64,000 nt of DNA from Larimichthys crocea (taxonomy: Eukaryota > Chordata > Actinopteri > Sciaenidae): the NCBI RefSeq assembly GCF_000972845.2, contig NC_040016.1, positions 19,990,098 to 20,054,097 of the forward strand, written 5' to 3'. A program made the position numbers and the translations under genes. Below the pieces are notes generated by a model. That model was not told where the DNA came from and did not search any database. It saw nothing but the letters and a program-made list of their open reading frames with translations. Of the stretch, positions 47,901 to 60,800 are shown piece after piece. How positions within the stretch are numbered: position 1 is the stretch's first letter; each line of letters opens with the position of its first letter.

Positions 47901-48392
47901 CAGCTCAGACTGACTTTAACATGTTTATTGTACAAAGTACTGCAGAGTGGAAAAAGCTTTTCTACACACACGCAGTAGATTTAAAAAACACCTGAAAAAG
48001 TGAAGTTTGTTAATGTAATCTGTTACATTGTTACCGTTAATGTTCGCAGTATCTGAAACAGAACAATACATTCTAACAACAAGAGCAAAGCTTACACTGC
48101 ATCCGTCCTCAGCTTCACGGCCTCCTCCTCCTCCATAAAGTGCATTTTAACACGGTGAAGTACAGGCGTATTTATTCCGACAAAGAACCTGCAAACAATT
48201 TACTGTATCGACGGCTGCAGGATGATAATCAGTCACGAGTGTCACATGAAAAACCAGAGCGGCAGCTTCAGAGGGAACTGACAACCATTTATTTTTCTGG
48301 GTTAACCACCGTGCATGGTTGAGATCGTCTGATTGTGATTAGTGGTGGTTTGTATCTCAACCCCAAAGAGGAACTTAAATATTTCTTAATTT

Positions 48393-48720
48393 TTCTGAGC
48401 CCCATAGAAAAATCTACTTCTCTGAACCTGATATGATGACTGCAACCATGCACAGACATTCATTTGAGAGAAATATCTCAACAACTACCGGATGGATTCA
48501 TGTGAAATTTAGTTTCATACATTCATCTTAAGACCCCAATGAACTGAAAGTGTTGCTTTTGGTTTCTCAGGTCAGAACTGAAGAACGTCTTCATAGATCT
48601 ACAGCCAAGTCCAGTTGGTCCAGATTGAACTGTTCTCAAAGAAAGACGACCCAGACGACTGAAACAACACTTCAAAATGCACGTCAGGTTTTTGTGCCAA
48701 CACATACCTGTTACATATTA
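48393..48720 (+). repeat. 328-bp direct repeat, copy 2
   Basis: Second copy of 46985-47312. It stops at ACATATTA, where copy 1 continues into the tRNA-bearing arm. The flanks differ, so the repeat boundaries are sharp. Confidence 0.92.
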
Positions 48721-50828
48721 CGTAGACACTTTAGATTTTATTTTTTTGCAGTAACGTATTTAGTATGTGTTGTGTTCTGGCTTTGTTTATGCCTGCAGAA
48801 CAGAGACACACAGAAGTTTAATTTGTTCTCTGAGCGAGCGCCGGCCTCGATAAAGCAGAAAGTTGGATTAATTGTCGTCACCGGTGGTTCTGCCTCCAAT
48901 GACATGTTGTGTTAACACTTTTCTATAAAAAATCAGTCATGCTGAAGTTATTGGTTATCTGTTTTTAGAGCATAAATATCTGTGCTCTGCTCCTGGTTCT
49001 TCAGCTTTTGTTACACTAAGAAAGCACATTTTTCGAAGCAGGTTGATAAATTATATGAAGTGTTTATTATTGAAGACTGACTGTTATTCACCTCTATCAC
49101 TCTCTAAAGACACATCCATCCCAGCTGTTGATGTTACCAGTAACTTGTTAATGAGACATGAGCTATAACACGATACTTGTCCTTTATCTGGGCATGTCAT
49201 ATATGTATGTGTCTGTATTATATGTGTGTGTATGAGACAGAAAACACACAGTTCAGACGATAACAAGCACGATGTAATCCGATGAATAATATAAAATGTC
49301 CTGTAACTCATTTATTGTCTGTATGAGAGCCATGAGAGTGTTTGCCAAGACGAGACGTCGAGTCCAGCAAGCAGAAAAGAAATCATCAGGCTGTTTGAAT
49401 CAGTGATAATTAAAGAAATATTTCTCTCTCAGAAACTGGACTGCTTTGATTTCTGCTTTTGTTTTGTTCTTGTTCGATGTCCAGACTTTGTCCAACATGA
49501 AACAACTAATCAAAGACTGACAGAGACTTTTCTATGTGTCATTTTCTTCCTTAGTTGTTTCCTTGCTTCAGAGCGGAGGCTACAGTTTGTTTAAGTGTCC
49601 AAACTTTGGCATACTAATGTAATGTAATTACTTTTTGATCAGAAAAATTCAGTCTGCTCACCGTCCAAAGTTTCTCCATCTGCACGTCGTTTCATCAGGT
49701 TCCATTTATTATATACAAGTCTGCTTTCATTAACATGAGCCGTCGTTGGTCCACTTGGCACACATCAAGCCACAGTCATCTTTGCGTTTCTCAACAGTCT
49801 GTGAGTTTGAAGGAGAAAACATCGTAGCTCATCGATCGTCAGTGTGGCTTCAACTTCTCCATCACATCGCTCAGATGTGAGATCAGAAGGGAGTCACACT
49901 GCTTCCACCTCAAACACGTAAAAATGTTCATCCACATGTTTGAACTTGAGAAGTTCGACCATTCAAAGAAGTTAAATTAAAAGTATCGAGCATTTTAAAT
50001 CGAGCTGACCTTCTTATTCACTTCACAACCTCTGTGTCTGTGAAGTCAATGTGGAAGTGCCAAAAACTGCAGTTCCTCAATGTCCACTTTAGGCTGGCTG
50101 CAGAACGAGTCAGTCTCCATAAGTCCCCATGTTCAAATGTCCTTCACAGAAAAAATAATCATGTTTACAGCCTGGTGCCATTACCTGTATCATCTCTTCC
50201 TCTGTTGGCGTATTGTCAGATATCACTGTCTATAAGCTGACGGTGACACAAAACGTAACATCACTTGACCCTGAAGCGTTTTTTTGCCTAAACTGGTCAT
50301 GGCGATTTTCACTCCTAAAGTGTCGACACGGCAGACAGAGGATTTAATGCGGCGATGTTCTGCCAACAGAAAGTGTATTTAAAGACATTTTCCAGGGAAA
50401 GCACTCATCACAACATGTCGGAGAAGAACTAGCTCTTGATTCCCAATACAAAGACCAAAGGAAGAATGTTCTCATGCCACTGGAGATTAACTTCATGGCC
50501 ACTAACTGCAGAGGCACTTTGAAGTCTGTGGATCATACCATGTTTAATCCGAGAGGTGCTTCAAAGTCATAAAAGGCTGTCGCTTGTCGGATGGTCAAAC
50601 AGCTTTGTTTTGTTTCTGACGTCAAAACTGGAGAAATCCACTAAAATAGTTAAAGTTGAAGGGTTTTACGTGGTGCAGCCTTTTCGGGTCGTACCATCGT
50701 GGTGCCAGAGCTCATTGGGTGTTGCACTTCATCAGGACAGCTGCATTTTGCCATAGGGTTGTACCATCATGATCCAGGAGGGTCCTAAGGCTTGAGGGAT
50801 GTACCATCATGGAGGTGGAGGGGTGTTG
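48721..50828. other. Intergenic region and angiopoietin 3' UTR
   Basis: Includes repeat B copy 3 (50036-50178). The stretch just left of 50829 holds imperfect repeats of GTACCATCATGG-type units (50690-50860), and should be the 3' UTR of the minus-strand angiopoietin gene. No other gene was seen. Confidence 0.5.
50036..50178 (+). repeat. Interspersed repeat B, copy 3
   Basis: Same order of blocks as 20790-20915: AAAAACTGCAGTTCCTC, GGCTGGCTGCAGAA, AGTCTCCATAAGTCCCCATG, ATGTTTACAGCCTGGT. Confidence 0.8.
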
Positions 50829-53800
50829 TTAGAAGTCATAGGGTCGTATCATCATGGAGGTGGAGCGCAGGGAGTAGCTGGGGCCCCTGAAGTGATGCCA
50901 CTTGATGCCGTTGAGCTTCCTGATGTTGTGGCCGATGGTGTAGTAAATACCGTTCAGGTTGGAGAAACCACAAGCGTCAAACCACCAACCTGATGGAGAG
51001 AGAGGACAAAGAGGAAGATGAGTGCGAGACAAGGAGGGAAGAAGAGAGAGGGAGAAAGGACGAGGAAGGAGAAGAACAAGAGGAGGAGTGAGGGAGAAGA
51101 GGTGGAAAACAGGAGAAGGAGGATGAAGGAGAGGAAGCAGTCTTAGGGAGGAAAAGGTGAGGTGTAAAATTAATCTATCTCGTTTCCTCCTCTCCTCTCC
51201 TTCTGATTCCCTCTCTCCTATCCTCTCATTTCACCCTTTCTACTTTTTGCTGTTGTCTCCTTTCTCTCCTCCCCTCTCATGTTCCTCCTCTCCTCTCCTC
51301 TCCTTTCCTCTCCTCTCCTCTCCTCTCCTCTGCACGACAAACCAACAAATCTTCATTTCTAAACAATAAAACAGATCCTATGTCAAGGCCTTTCATAACG
51401 AACCAAATGAGCATCGACAGGGACGTGCTGTGGTCACGCTTTAAAGAAGCCGACATTATTAGCCACAGGTTCTAAACGTGTCCGTCTCCTGACATCAGCT
51501 GTGTTTTAAACATCAGCAGACAAAATGTTGGATTCTTGACAAAATAAAGAACAAATAATAAATGTAATAAATCCTCCATGACACAAAATATGTGACGTCC
51601 AGAGATCTGTTTATTTTGTGTGTTTTCCAAAAAAGCTGTCACATGTGGCTGAAAATGATTCTAATATTCTCGAACACAACAAGATTTTACATTCAGTTCT
51701 TCATTATTTTTTAAACGTGGGTGTAATTTTTTGTTAGAATTGAGGGAAAACTGTACATGTGTATTTCAGTCACATTACCTCTTTAGTTCTCTGTCCTGAT
51801 CTTTTCTTTTATTCCTCTTTGTTAATTTCTTTTTTCACCTCTGCCACTCGTTCTTTCTCTTTCTTATTGAATGACTAATGGTGACCACTCGAGTCTTTTC
51901 CTCAGAGAGCTCCACATTTTGCTGGAATGATTAACTTAATGGTCGATCGCGGCCCGTCGAGGGGAGCCTGAGCAGAACTAAAGAGCTGTATGTCTTGGCG
52001 TTGACACAAGGTGAAGGGTGACGGAGTCAGATGTTTGACAGAGCTTTTTGGGGAAAATACCATTTATTTGGATCATCCAACAATAAAAAATGTATTTTTG
52101 GAGCCATTGCCTATTTTCTTATTAGGTGTGATTTATGACAGAGATGTGATATTTAATGACTCTTAAAGCCCGAATATTAAACACATCATTTCTGAGTTTC
52201 CACCCGATGAAATCACAGGTGAACACGATATTCACCAGAAAAGAAGTTTGCTTTCCAAAAATGTCTTCTGATTTCTAAAATGTATTTGACTTGGACGATG
52301 GAGCAAACCCCAGAGAGGAGAGAAGAGGAGAGGAGGAGAGGAAGAAAGAAAGGAGAGGAGACCTTAGACTTTTAACCAAACCTTTATTGGGCTCCTCTTT
52401 CATTCAAAGCCTGTCCCCAGCACCTACCTAAACAAACCATCGCCCTTCACCTCCTCCAACAACTTCTCGATACATTGCAGAGACTTAAGCCCAGTTTCCT
52501 GGCTGAATCTGGCGGCAGTCTCCTCCTCCCTCACATTACAGCTGAGTCACTCTGAGCATTTCGAACAGTTCTCCGGGCATTGACATAAAAAAACGGAGGT
52601 TTGTGAAGTGTCAGATTCAGTTCTTTTCTACGTGGTTGCTCACCTCTACTGCTGCTGAGCTCGGGAAACCATTTTCGTGTCTTTGAAAGACGCTTCTGAG
52701 ATTTGTTCGTTCAGATGCACCTGTCTGTGCAGAGACTGAATGTCCTGAAGTTTGGTGCTTTACACCTGAGAAGAAATGTTTAAATCCTGAGGAGAGACAG
52801 TTTTCTTTCCAACAACTCATTGCAAATGTGTGATCTGTGTAGAGGACAACAAACAGATCATCCAACACCAGGCCTCTCCCTACTAACACGTGAACTAAAT
52901 GCTCCTCTCAGAAGAGTTACAATGCTCCTGGCTCCTTACTTGGCAGAACCAGATAAAAAGTTCACTGATGTGTGCACAGTATTCCTTTTTGCACCATACT
53001 TTGGACCAAAACAAACAAACCAAAAGAAAAATCCTCCCTAAGACCCTGAAACCAAAGTTTAAACGGTGCTGACAGCCGAGGACACTGAACAAATAAACCA
53101 GAAAATGCTATCCTGCCCCAGCTCAGGATCCAGGTGTAGAGGAGAGGAGAGGAGAGGAGAGGAGAGGAGAGGAGAGGAAAGGAGAGTACCTCCAGTGAGC
53201 ATCAGGGCACATTTGCAGTGGTCACAGTTGTCGTTGTCCTGATCTCGGGTGCTGAATCCGGTCCCATGGGTGCTCAGGCTGCTCTGCTTCCCCGCTGTGC
53301 CGCTGTAACCTCTCAGATACAACCTGAGCGAGAGGAGACAAGGAGACAAGATGAGTTATGGACTGACTGAATGAGAGGAGACCTTTCAGTGCTGTAGATG
53401 TATATGTGGAGTTACTGTGCGTACATGTGTATGATGTGTATGTGACTGTGTGTATACCACATGTTCACATATGTGTGTGTGCATGCATAACTGTGTTAGT
53501 GACTGTGTGTATTTATGTGTTTATGTCAGCAGAGCTGCGAGGATTAATCCATTAACTGAAAAATAAATCACATTTTTGATAAACAATCATCATCTTAGGT
53601 CAACATTCTTTAATAATAACCATTATAGTAATTAACATTACATAATACACTGATGAGGAGTAAGGTCAGAGCAGGCCGAGTGAGACAGATGACGACCGTT
53701 AGTGAACATCTGTAGTTCAAAGTCACAGCGCTGTTGTGCTCTATATCACTGAATCTATAGATGACAGGTTCATGTATTGAGGTACAAAGTCCAACATTGT

Positions 53801-54687
53801 GCAGTACTTGAGTAAATATACTTTTCCACTGGTGTGTATGATGACATGTCTGAGTCAGTGTGCACCTGTACTGCTGTCTCTCATTGGCCAGTGTAAACCG
53901 GTCGTAGTGGGAGTAGGCGGAGTTTCCCTCCCAATCGTTCAGCTCCACCCTCAGAGAGTACTGACCCTGACTGGTCATCAGGTGCAGAGCTTCATTACCC
54001 AGCCAGTGCTCTCCTAACACGTCCCCGAAACCCTGCAGGAGGTAAAGAGGAGGTGAGAGAAAAGATTTTAATTATTTGTATTAATTTGTTATTCCAAGCG
54101 CTCTAAAGACACACACTGACCATCTTGTATTCCCTCCAGCTTCTCTGGAAGTCCACGCTGCCGTTAAACCGCCGCTGGAAGACTGTCCAGCCTCCACCAG
54201 CCGTGTCCATGTCACAGTACACCTTCAAGAGATAAATCAAGAATAAACAAATCATACATATGACTGAAATGTATTCTACTGAATATAATTCTCTCACTTG
54301 AGAAGCTGACAAAAAGAGATTTTTGGCATTGCTTTCAGTTATTACTCGATAAATAACTGACTCATTTTAAAAATAGTTTTTCTGTTGATCGACTCATCGA
54401 TTAATCGTCTACTTGTTTCAGCTTTGTTGTGTATAACATGCATTTTCAATCTTAACAAATCAAAACAAAATGTTATACAAACTGTTATAAAATGAAATAT
54501 TTATCAGTCACGTCTCATCTCAGAGTGTCAGTGTGTTAAAGAAGACGTGACTGGTCGCGGGTCGTCGTACCTGCACAGGTTCAGACCTGTTGCTGATGTA
54601 GATGTGATACAGACCACTGACGGAGTGACCGGCCCGGTAAGCATCTGCACAGTCTCTCCACAGCTTTGTTCTGGGAGGTGACCCTGA

Positions 54688-54720
<33 letters not shown>

Positions 54721-54774
54721 GAACAGTATATTATATATGGACTAATGCAGTAAAATCCGATTGCTCCTATTGGC

Positions 54775-54805
<31 letters not shown>

Positions 54806-57800
54806 CTGTAGTCGTAGCCACCATGTTAATGAGTGTGTGGACAGACTCCATCAGCTGAACCTGCTGCCTCTGCAGAGCCGTGTTGTTGCTGCTGGCGACT
54901 CTCAGCTGCCTCTCTAAAGCCTCGATGGCCGTCATCTGAGTCCTGACGACAGCCTGCGAGACAAAGATTTACTCCTGTTACCGCCAGCCTGAGCTACATA
55001 CATCAGATTTATAACTATAATGCACCTCCTGTTTCTCCATGTGTGTGTTCATCCATCAATGAACGGAGAGTCCTGATTATTCTTTCTCTTTTTCTTTCTA
55101 ATTATAGATTTTATGTTTTGTTTGAATTAGATTTTTTATGTTTACGTCAGCCAGCTGAGACTGAAGCGGTTTGAATGAATAAATATGAATAAATAAATAA
55201 ATCTTCTGCACACTTAGATCTGTATAATTTACATTTATGAGGTCAGACACTCGGTCTTCATCTTGTGAACTGAAAGCGTGGCCTCATAAATGTGAAACAT
55301 GCTGACTTGATTCACATAAAAACACCCCTAAAGTAATCCTCACAATATTTATTATATATATATATATGTGACATAATAAAGTTCATATGTACGCAGACAG
55401 CTGTCCAAACAGCCACTGTAAAACATACAAATGTGATTTTTTTATTGGCTGTACCTGCAGTCTGTTCTTCTCCTCCCTCATGTCCTCCAGCTCTCCTTTC
55501 TGCTGAGACTCCAGCTTCTGAACTTTACTCTCCAAACGACTGAACGAGAAAAAACAGAGAGAGGAGGAGAGTGTTGGAGTCACCTGCACACCTGACCACA
55601 CAGGAAGGGGAACAGCTGGTGGATATTGTACCAGGCCTTTGTAGGTCTTTTTTAATATGCATATAAATCTATCTGTCCATTTTCTGTAACTGCAAACTCC
55701 ACACAGAGGCCCAGCCGAAGGTCGAATGAGGAACATCCTTACTGTGAGGAGACAGAGCTAACCACTTCAACGAACGCCCCCCTTTTTTGCAACCCCCGCG
55801 TGATCGAAATGTCTTCAAGTTCCCTCAGGTTGTTTCTTTTTTGTCATTGGATTGCCTCCACAGAGAAAACACAGATTTGCACGATACGTGATTGAGCTGT
55901 TTTCCACTGTAAATCAAATAAATTCATTTATTTCTTATGATGATCAAGATATTTCCAAACAAGCTGCAGAGTTGTTTGGTTTGCCCGATACCAGAACAAC
56001 GTGTTTCAAGGTCTGGAGCCTGGCAAGAATTTGGTGTTTTTAAAATCCAATCCAACTTTATTCATAAGACAGATCTAAAACACAGACAGTTGACCAAAGT
56101 GCTGTACAATCACAATGGAGCAAAAACCATAAAGCAACACAGTAAAATCATGAAAACCATAAAAACAAACACAAAGGTCAAAAGAGAAGAAAACGACAGT
56201 AAAAAACACAAATACCAGTTTAAAAGACAAAAGGATAATAATATAGAATAAGAGAATAAAAATGTGTAGGGCCTGACGTCCAGACTTTAGGGGCAACAAG
56301 TTCTACAAATTCAATGCCAAAGGTTTGGTTATTTTTAGGCACAAAGACAACTCTGTTTGGGGAAACACTGAGTTTTTGGTTTTGGTTCTTGTCAAAGTTG
56401 TGGCAGATTCATTCTAACAAAAACAAGCACGTGATTAAAGAGTCGTCTTTGCTGACCTCCAGTGGTTTAACTTCTAACCTTGCTGCAGTGATGTACAAGT
56501 GTACTCCAGGACACTGACATCTCAAAGGTGAAACAGGCTTGAAACTTTCAGCCATAGAGGACAGCAAAACACCGTTTGGAAACCATTGTGCTTTGACATA
56601 ACAACATTGATTGTTGGAAGAAAACGAGAACTGTTCGTCTGGTCAACAGGTGGAGACGACACAATTGTTTGTTTTAACCATCAGTAATCATTATGCAGAC
56701 TGTCCTGGGTTTGTTTGTGTTTCGTATTATGTTTGGTTAAATCTTTCGTTAAAATAAAAACACAAGCAAGTATTGTTAAATTCAGTTTATTGGTTTGTTT
56801 CTGGTGTCAGTTAATTCAATTAGCATACCCACCATGTGGTCCAGGGACAAAAGGAGGAGGCACCCCTACCACTTCCTATATTTATACCCTGGATGACATC
56901 ATTAGTGATGTCACTCGGTTAGCCCAAGTATGTGGGGGTGAAGGTAAACTAGTTTAAGTGTAATTTAGGTTTATTCATGATCTGATTTAAGTTTGGTTAC
57001 AATGTTGTAGGTCATGATAAATCAGGTCAAAGTGTTTCTATTGTGAGGTTTGTTGTAAAGTCGCAGTATCAGAACAAGCAGCGCTGTGACCTCGACCAGT
57101 GTCTGAGTCTGAGGTGGTGCCTGCTCAGAAGAGTCAGGTGTAGTGAAGTGCAAATGATAAGTGGATGTAATTTGAGTTAAGTTTTGTTGAGTTCTTCCAT
57201 CTTAACTGACTGTTTGTTTCTTTTGTGCATATTTTATCATTACATGTGTTATGGTAGCACTTTTTGTTAATAAACCCACTACAGCTTTATTTCAACAAAT
57301 TTCCTCGAGTCGGTCTTCTACTTCAGCCACTCTGGCCAGGCCTTTCCAACAACCATCAACTGACTTCCCCCCCTTCCTTGCTTCAGTCAGGTGTTACGTC
57401 CCAGCTTGTGAGGTGAAAGGAAGCAACATAAAACCAAAAATACAAGTTAACATAAAGGTTAGCATTCACAATCCACACACAAGTGTAACACCGAGGCGAG
57501 CTCACCACAAACAAACCAAGCTGCCTTGACTGTCGGGCTGTCTAGTTTAAATAACGATGCATGGGATTGGAAAACTAACAATGGGCGAGTCGGCGGCAGC
57601 CGTAATGACAGGGGGGTTTGACACTTACATGTAAACATACATCTTGTTAAAATTTAGTTTCAGTCCTTTAAAAGCAAGTCCGCTGTTAAACAATCCTTCA
57701 GGTTAAACTGCACAAAGATAGAAGAGGCAGAGATACTTGTTTTTACGTAAATAATGCCTATAAGACATTCTGGGACATGTAGGAAATGACTAAATTACAA

Positions 57801-60800
57801 AGAGGAGGCAGGTTAATGGAAATTGTGTTCACCATGCATGTCATCACAAAATAACTCCTGGAGTGCATCATATTAACGATGCATGTGTTTGCCAGAGAGA
57901 AGAAACAAATCAAAACTATTCATACAAAAAATCTGTCCGTAATGGACCAGAGGTTGCAACTCCGGAGTTTCTCCCTCTTGTTAAAGAAGCCGTAAAACAG
58001 CGAAATAAAGATTAATTACCCAGTCATCATTCTTTCTGCCAGAGCGGACCGCAGTCCACGTTATCTCTGCAGCTGAACCATCAGTACAGCTGCTGAAAAT
58101 AGACTCTGACCCACAGTTAGATCAACAACGTACGAGCCAAATGAATGAAACTTGATGAAGGAGTGGCAGCGGCTTCAGAGGGAAATGTGGGACACTGAAA
58201 GTGACTGAATGTCCAGTTCACGCTCACTTTTCTGGCTGAGTGCAGAGCAGAGAACAGAACGTGTGGTGGGGGGTCTGCAGGAGTCGGGTGGGAAAATGTA
58301 TCTTTTCTAAAGTTTCCCAGAATAAGTCATGATCCATGTGTGCGTTTTAAATTAGTTTACAGTGGTGAAAAGGTGTCAAACACACACTATCTGCTGGTGG
58401 CCATCATCAGGAGAATACATTATCCAGAATCAAATATCTCATTACCTATATGTAGGCGTCTTCTCAGCAGTTTACAGTGTTTCACTTCATGGAGGGCTGC
58501 AGCTTTGGAAGTGCGTGCAGGAGATCCGAGTTATTTTATGTCTAGAAGTTCAACTTTTTTGGCTTTATGCGCCACTGAGCATTTTCCAAGATATCTAGTG
58601 TTTCTTTAATAAATACACTGATAAGTAAAATAAGTAAACTGACATCAGATTAATTCAGGCTCCTCTATTCTCCCTTAGTTCCGTAAAGAATGAATATGAG
58701 TACATTAACATCCAGAGAAGTAATGTGAGATGTGTTAAATAGAACATCTGCGGCTTTTCTAACCAAACTGTACGACGTGAAGTCCAGTTTGTGCTGACGT
58801 GTAGCTGACAAGAGTCAGACACGATCCTCCATCATCCCCTAATGTGTGCAGCTGTATCATGTAGCTCCTTTACACCTATGAGTATATTATTTCACATCGG
58901 TAGGCGAGACTTTGGTCATATTAAGAGCTGAAACACATTATCAGCTTCTGGTTCTGATCACTTCAATATGCTGACCTGCACATGAATGAGGAAACTTAAT
59001 TTACTGAGATGTAGATTGATGGGGAGTCAATGATCGCTGCGGTTTGTGTAGCGTGTGTTTCATATTAGGATTTCAGATATCTTAAATCATAACTTTTTAA
59101 GATTTATGCATCACAGTGCGTAGCTGTTTAAAACCACAAAAAAGAAAGTAAAAAAAAAAAGAATATTTCTAAACATTTTAATTTATGAGTCCAGTGTGTT
59201 TAATAAAGCATCTAACTTTTTTGTAGTACGTCAAGACTGCAAGAAAAACTGCACAGTGAAATAGATTTGACTTATGAGCTCTGTCCAACTATGTCTGTAA
59301 CCGTTTATCCTCATCAGGGTCATGGTGCTTCATCACAGGACTACATACAGACAAACAAACATTCCCATTCACACCTACGTCCAGTTTAGAGTCATCAGTT
59401 AACTCGCATGAGCGTGGGAGGAAGTCGGAGTACCTGAAGTGAGCCTACGCACATGTGGGGAGAACATACAAACTCCACATAGGAAGAAAACGTCTTGCTG
59501 TGCCGCTCGCTCTGTATTTATGATGATGTATATATATTAATCTGAGTTACTTTAAAGGTCCAGTGTGTCAGATTTAGAGGCCTCAATTTAAAGAATATGG
59601 CAGATATTGAATATTATATGCATAACTATGTTTTCATTAGTGTACAGTGTTTTTGTTACCTTAGAAAGAGACTTTTATATCTACAGACGTTTCCATGGAG
59701 TGTAGCCCAGAACGGACAAATCAAACACTGGCTCTAGATAAGGCCTTCTGCAATTCTTGCATGTTTTGTAGCCAATGTATTTTCCTCATCCCACTAGGAA
59801 GGAGAAGGTGAGGTAAAGACTTTGTAAAGACTGAGTGTGTTGGACATGTACTGTATGTACACAGTGTAATGTCTGCTTACGGGAACTGAACCAAACTAGC
59901 TGAAGTGTAACTTGTAGTCTTTGTCCCATTTTATCCGGAAAGAATTAAACCTCACAGCACTCATGTTTTATTAGTTTTAGTCTTTGGTGAAATTATCCGA
60001 CACTATAGCAGCCTCAATCATTTTAATATGTCATCAGTACAAAGAGATGATTTTATTGTAGCAACAGTTTATTAAGCCAAATGAAATTCTGGTGTTATGT
60101 ACACAAAATAATCAGAACCAGAGGCCCGTTGCTATTGTGAAAACTAGGATTAGGACATCCAGGATAAGAGACTGAGCCGAGCTCAGTGAATCCAAAACAA
60201 GAGCATCCAGGCTTAATTGGTTCCACAAAGACCAAGCCAGGATTAGCAGACGCAGATTCATCAAGCCAGGTGAAACCTATCCTGGATAAGTGTGCGCTTG
60301 TGGCTTCCTCAAATAGACCCTGCCACCGATCACAGATTCACTGATTCACCATGGCAAGGAGAGCGGCTTACTTTTCTCCGTCGGAGGCAGAAATCGTCAT
60401 GGAGGCATACGAAGAGGTAAAAGACATAATTCAAAAGAAAGGCAACACTGCCACAGTGATAAAGCAAAGAGAGAAATTGGGCAAAGTCACACAGGATTAT
60501 CTGAAAAATGCTCTGTCACCAAAATAACTGTTGTTCTGCACTCTAGACATTAACGCACACGTCTGCTCATGAGCTTAATAATAATAACAACAACATCTAC
60601 TACAATACCTCATCTTCTCAGGCATCATCTTCTTAGTCAACAGGTCCTGATGGAGAAGCCCAATCACTTCTAATAGTGGCTTGCCTGAGGAGCTAAGGCT
60701 GCAAACTGGCTCGTATGGAGGCAACATATTGGCAATATAGTTAGGAGCCAGACCTGCATAGGCTTAAACTTGACTAGTAAAACCTTAAAATCAATCCTGA

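Noticed and set aside
56690..57430. Possible solo LTR in the angiopoietin intron
   Set aside because: A polyadenylation-like signal is present, but no matching ends, target duplication or second LTR could be found by eye.
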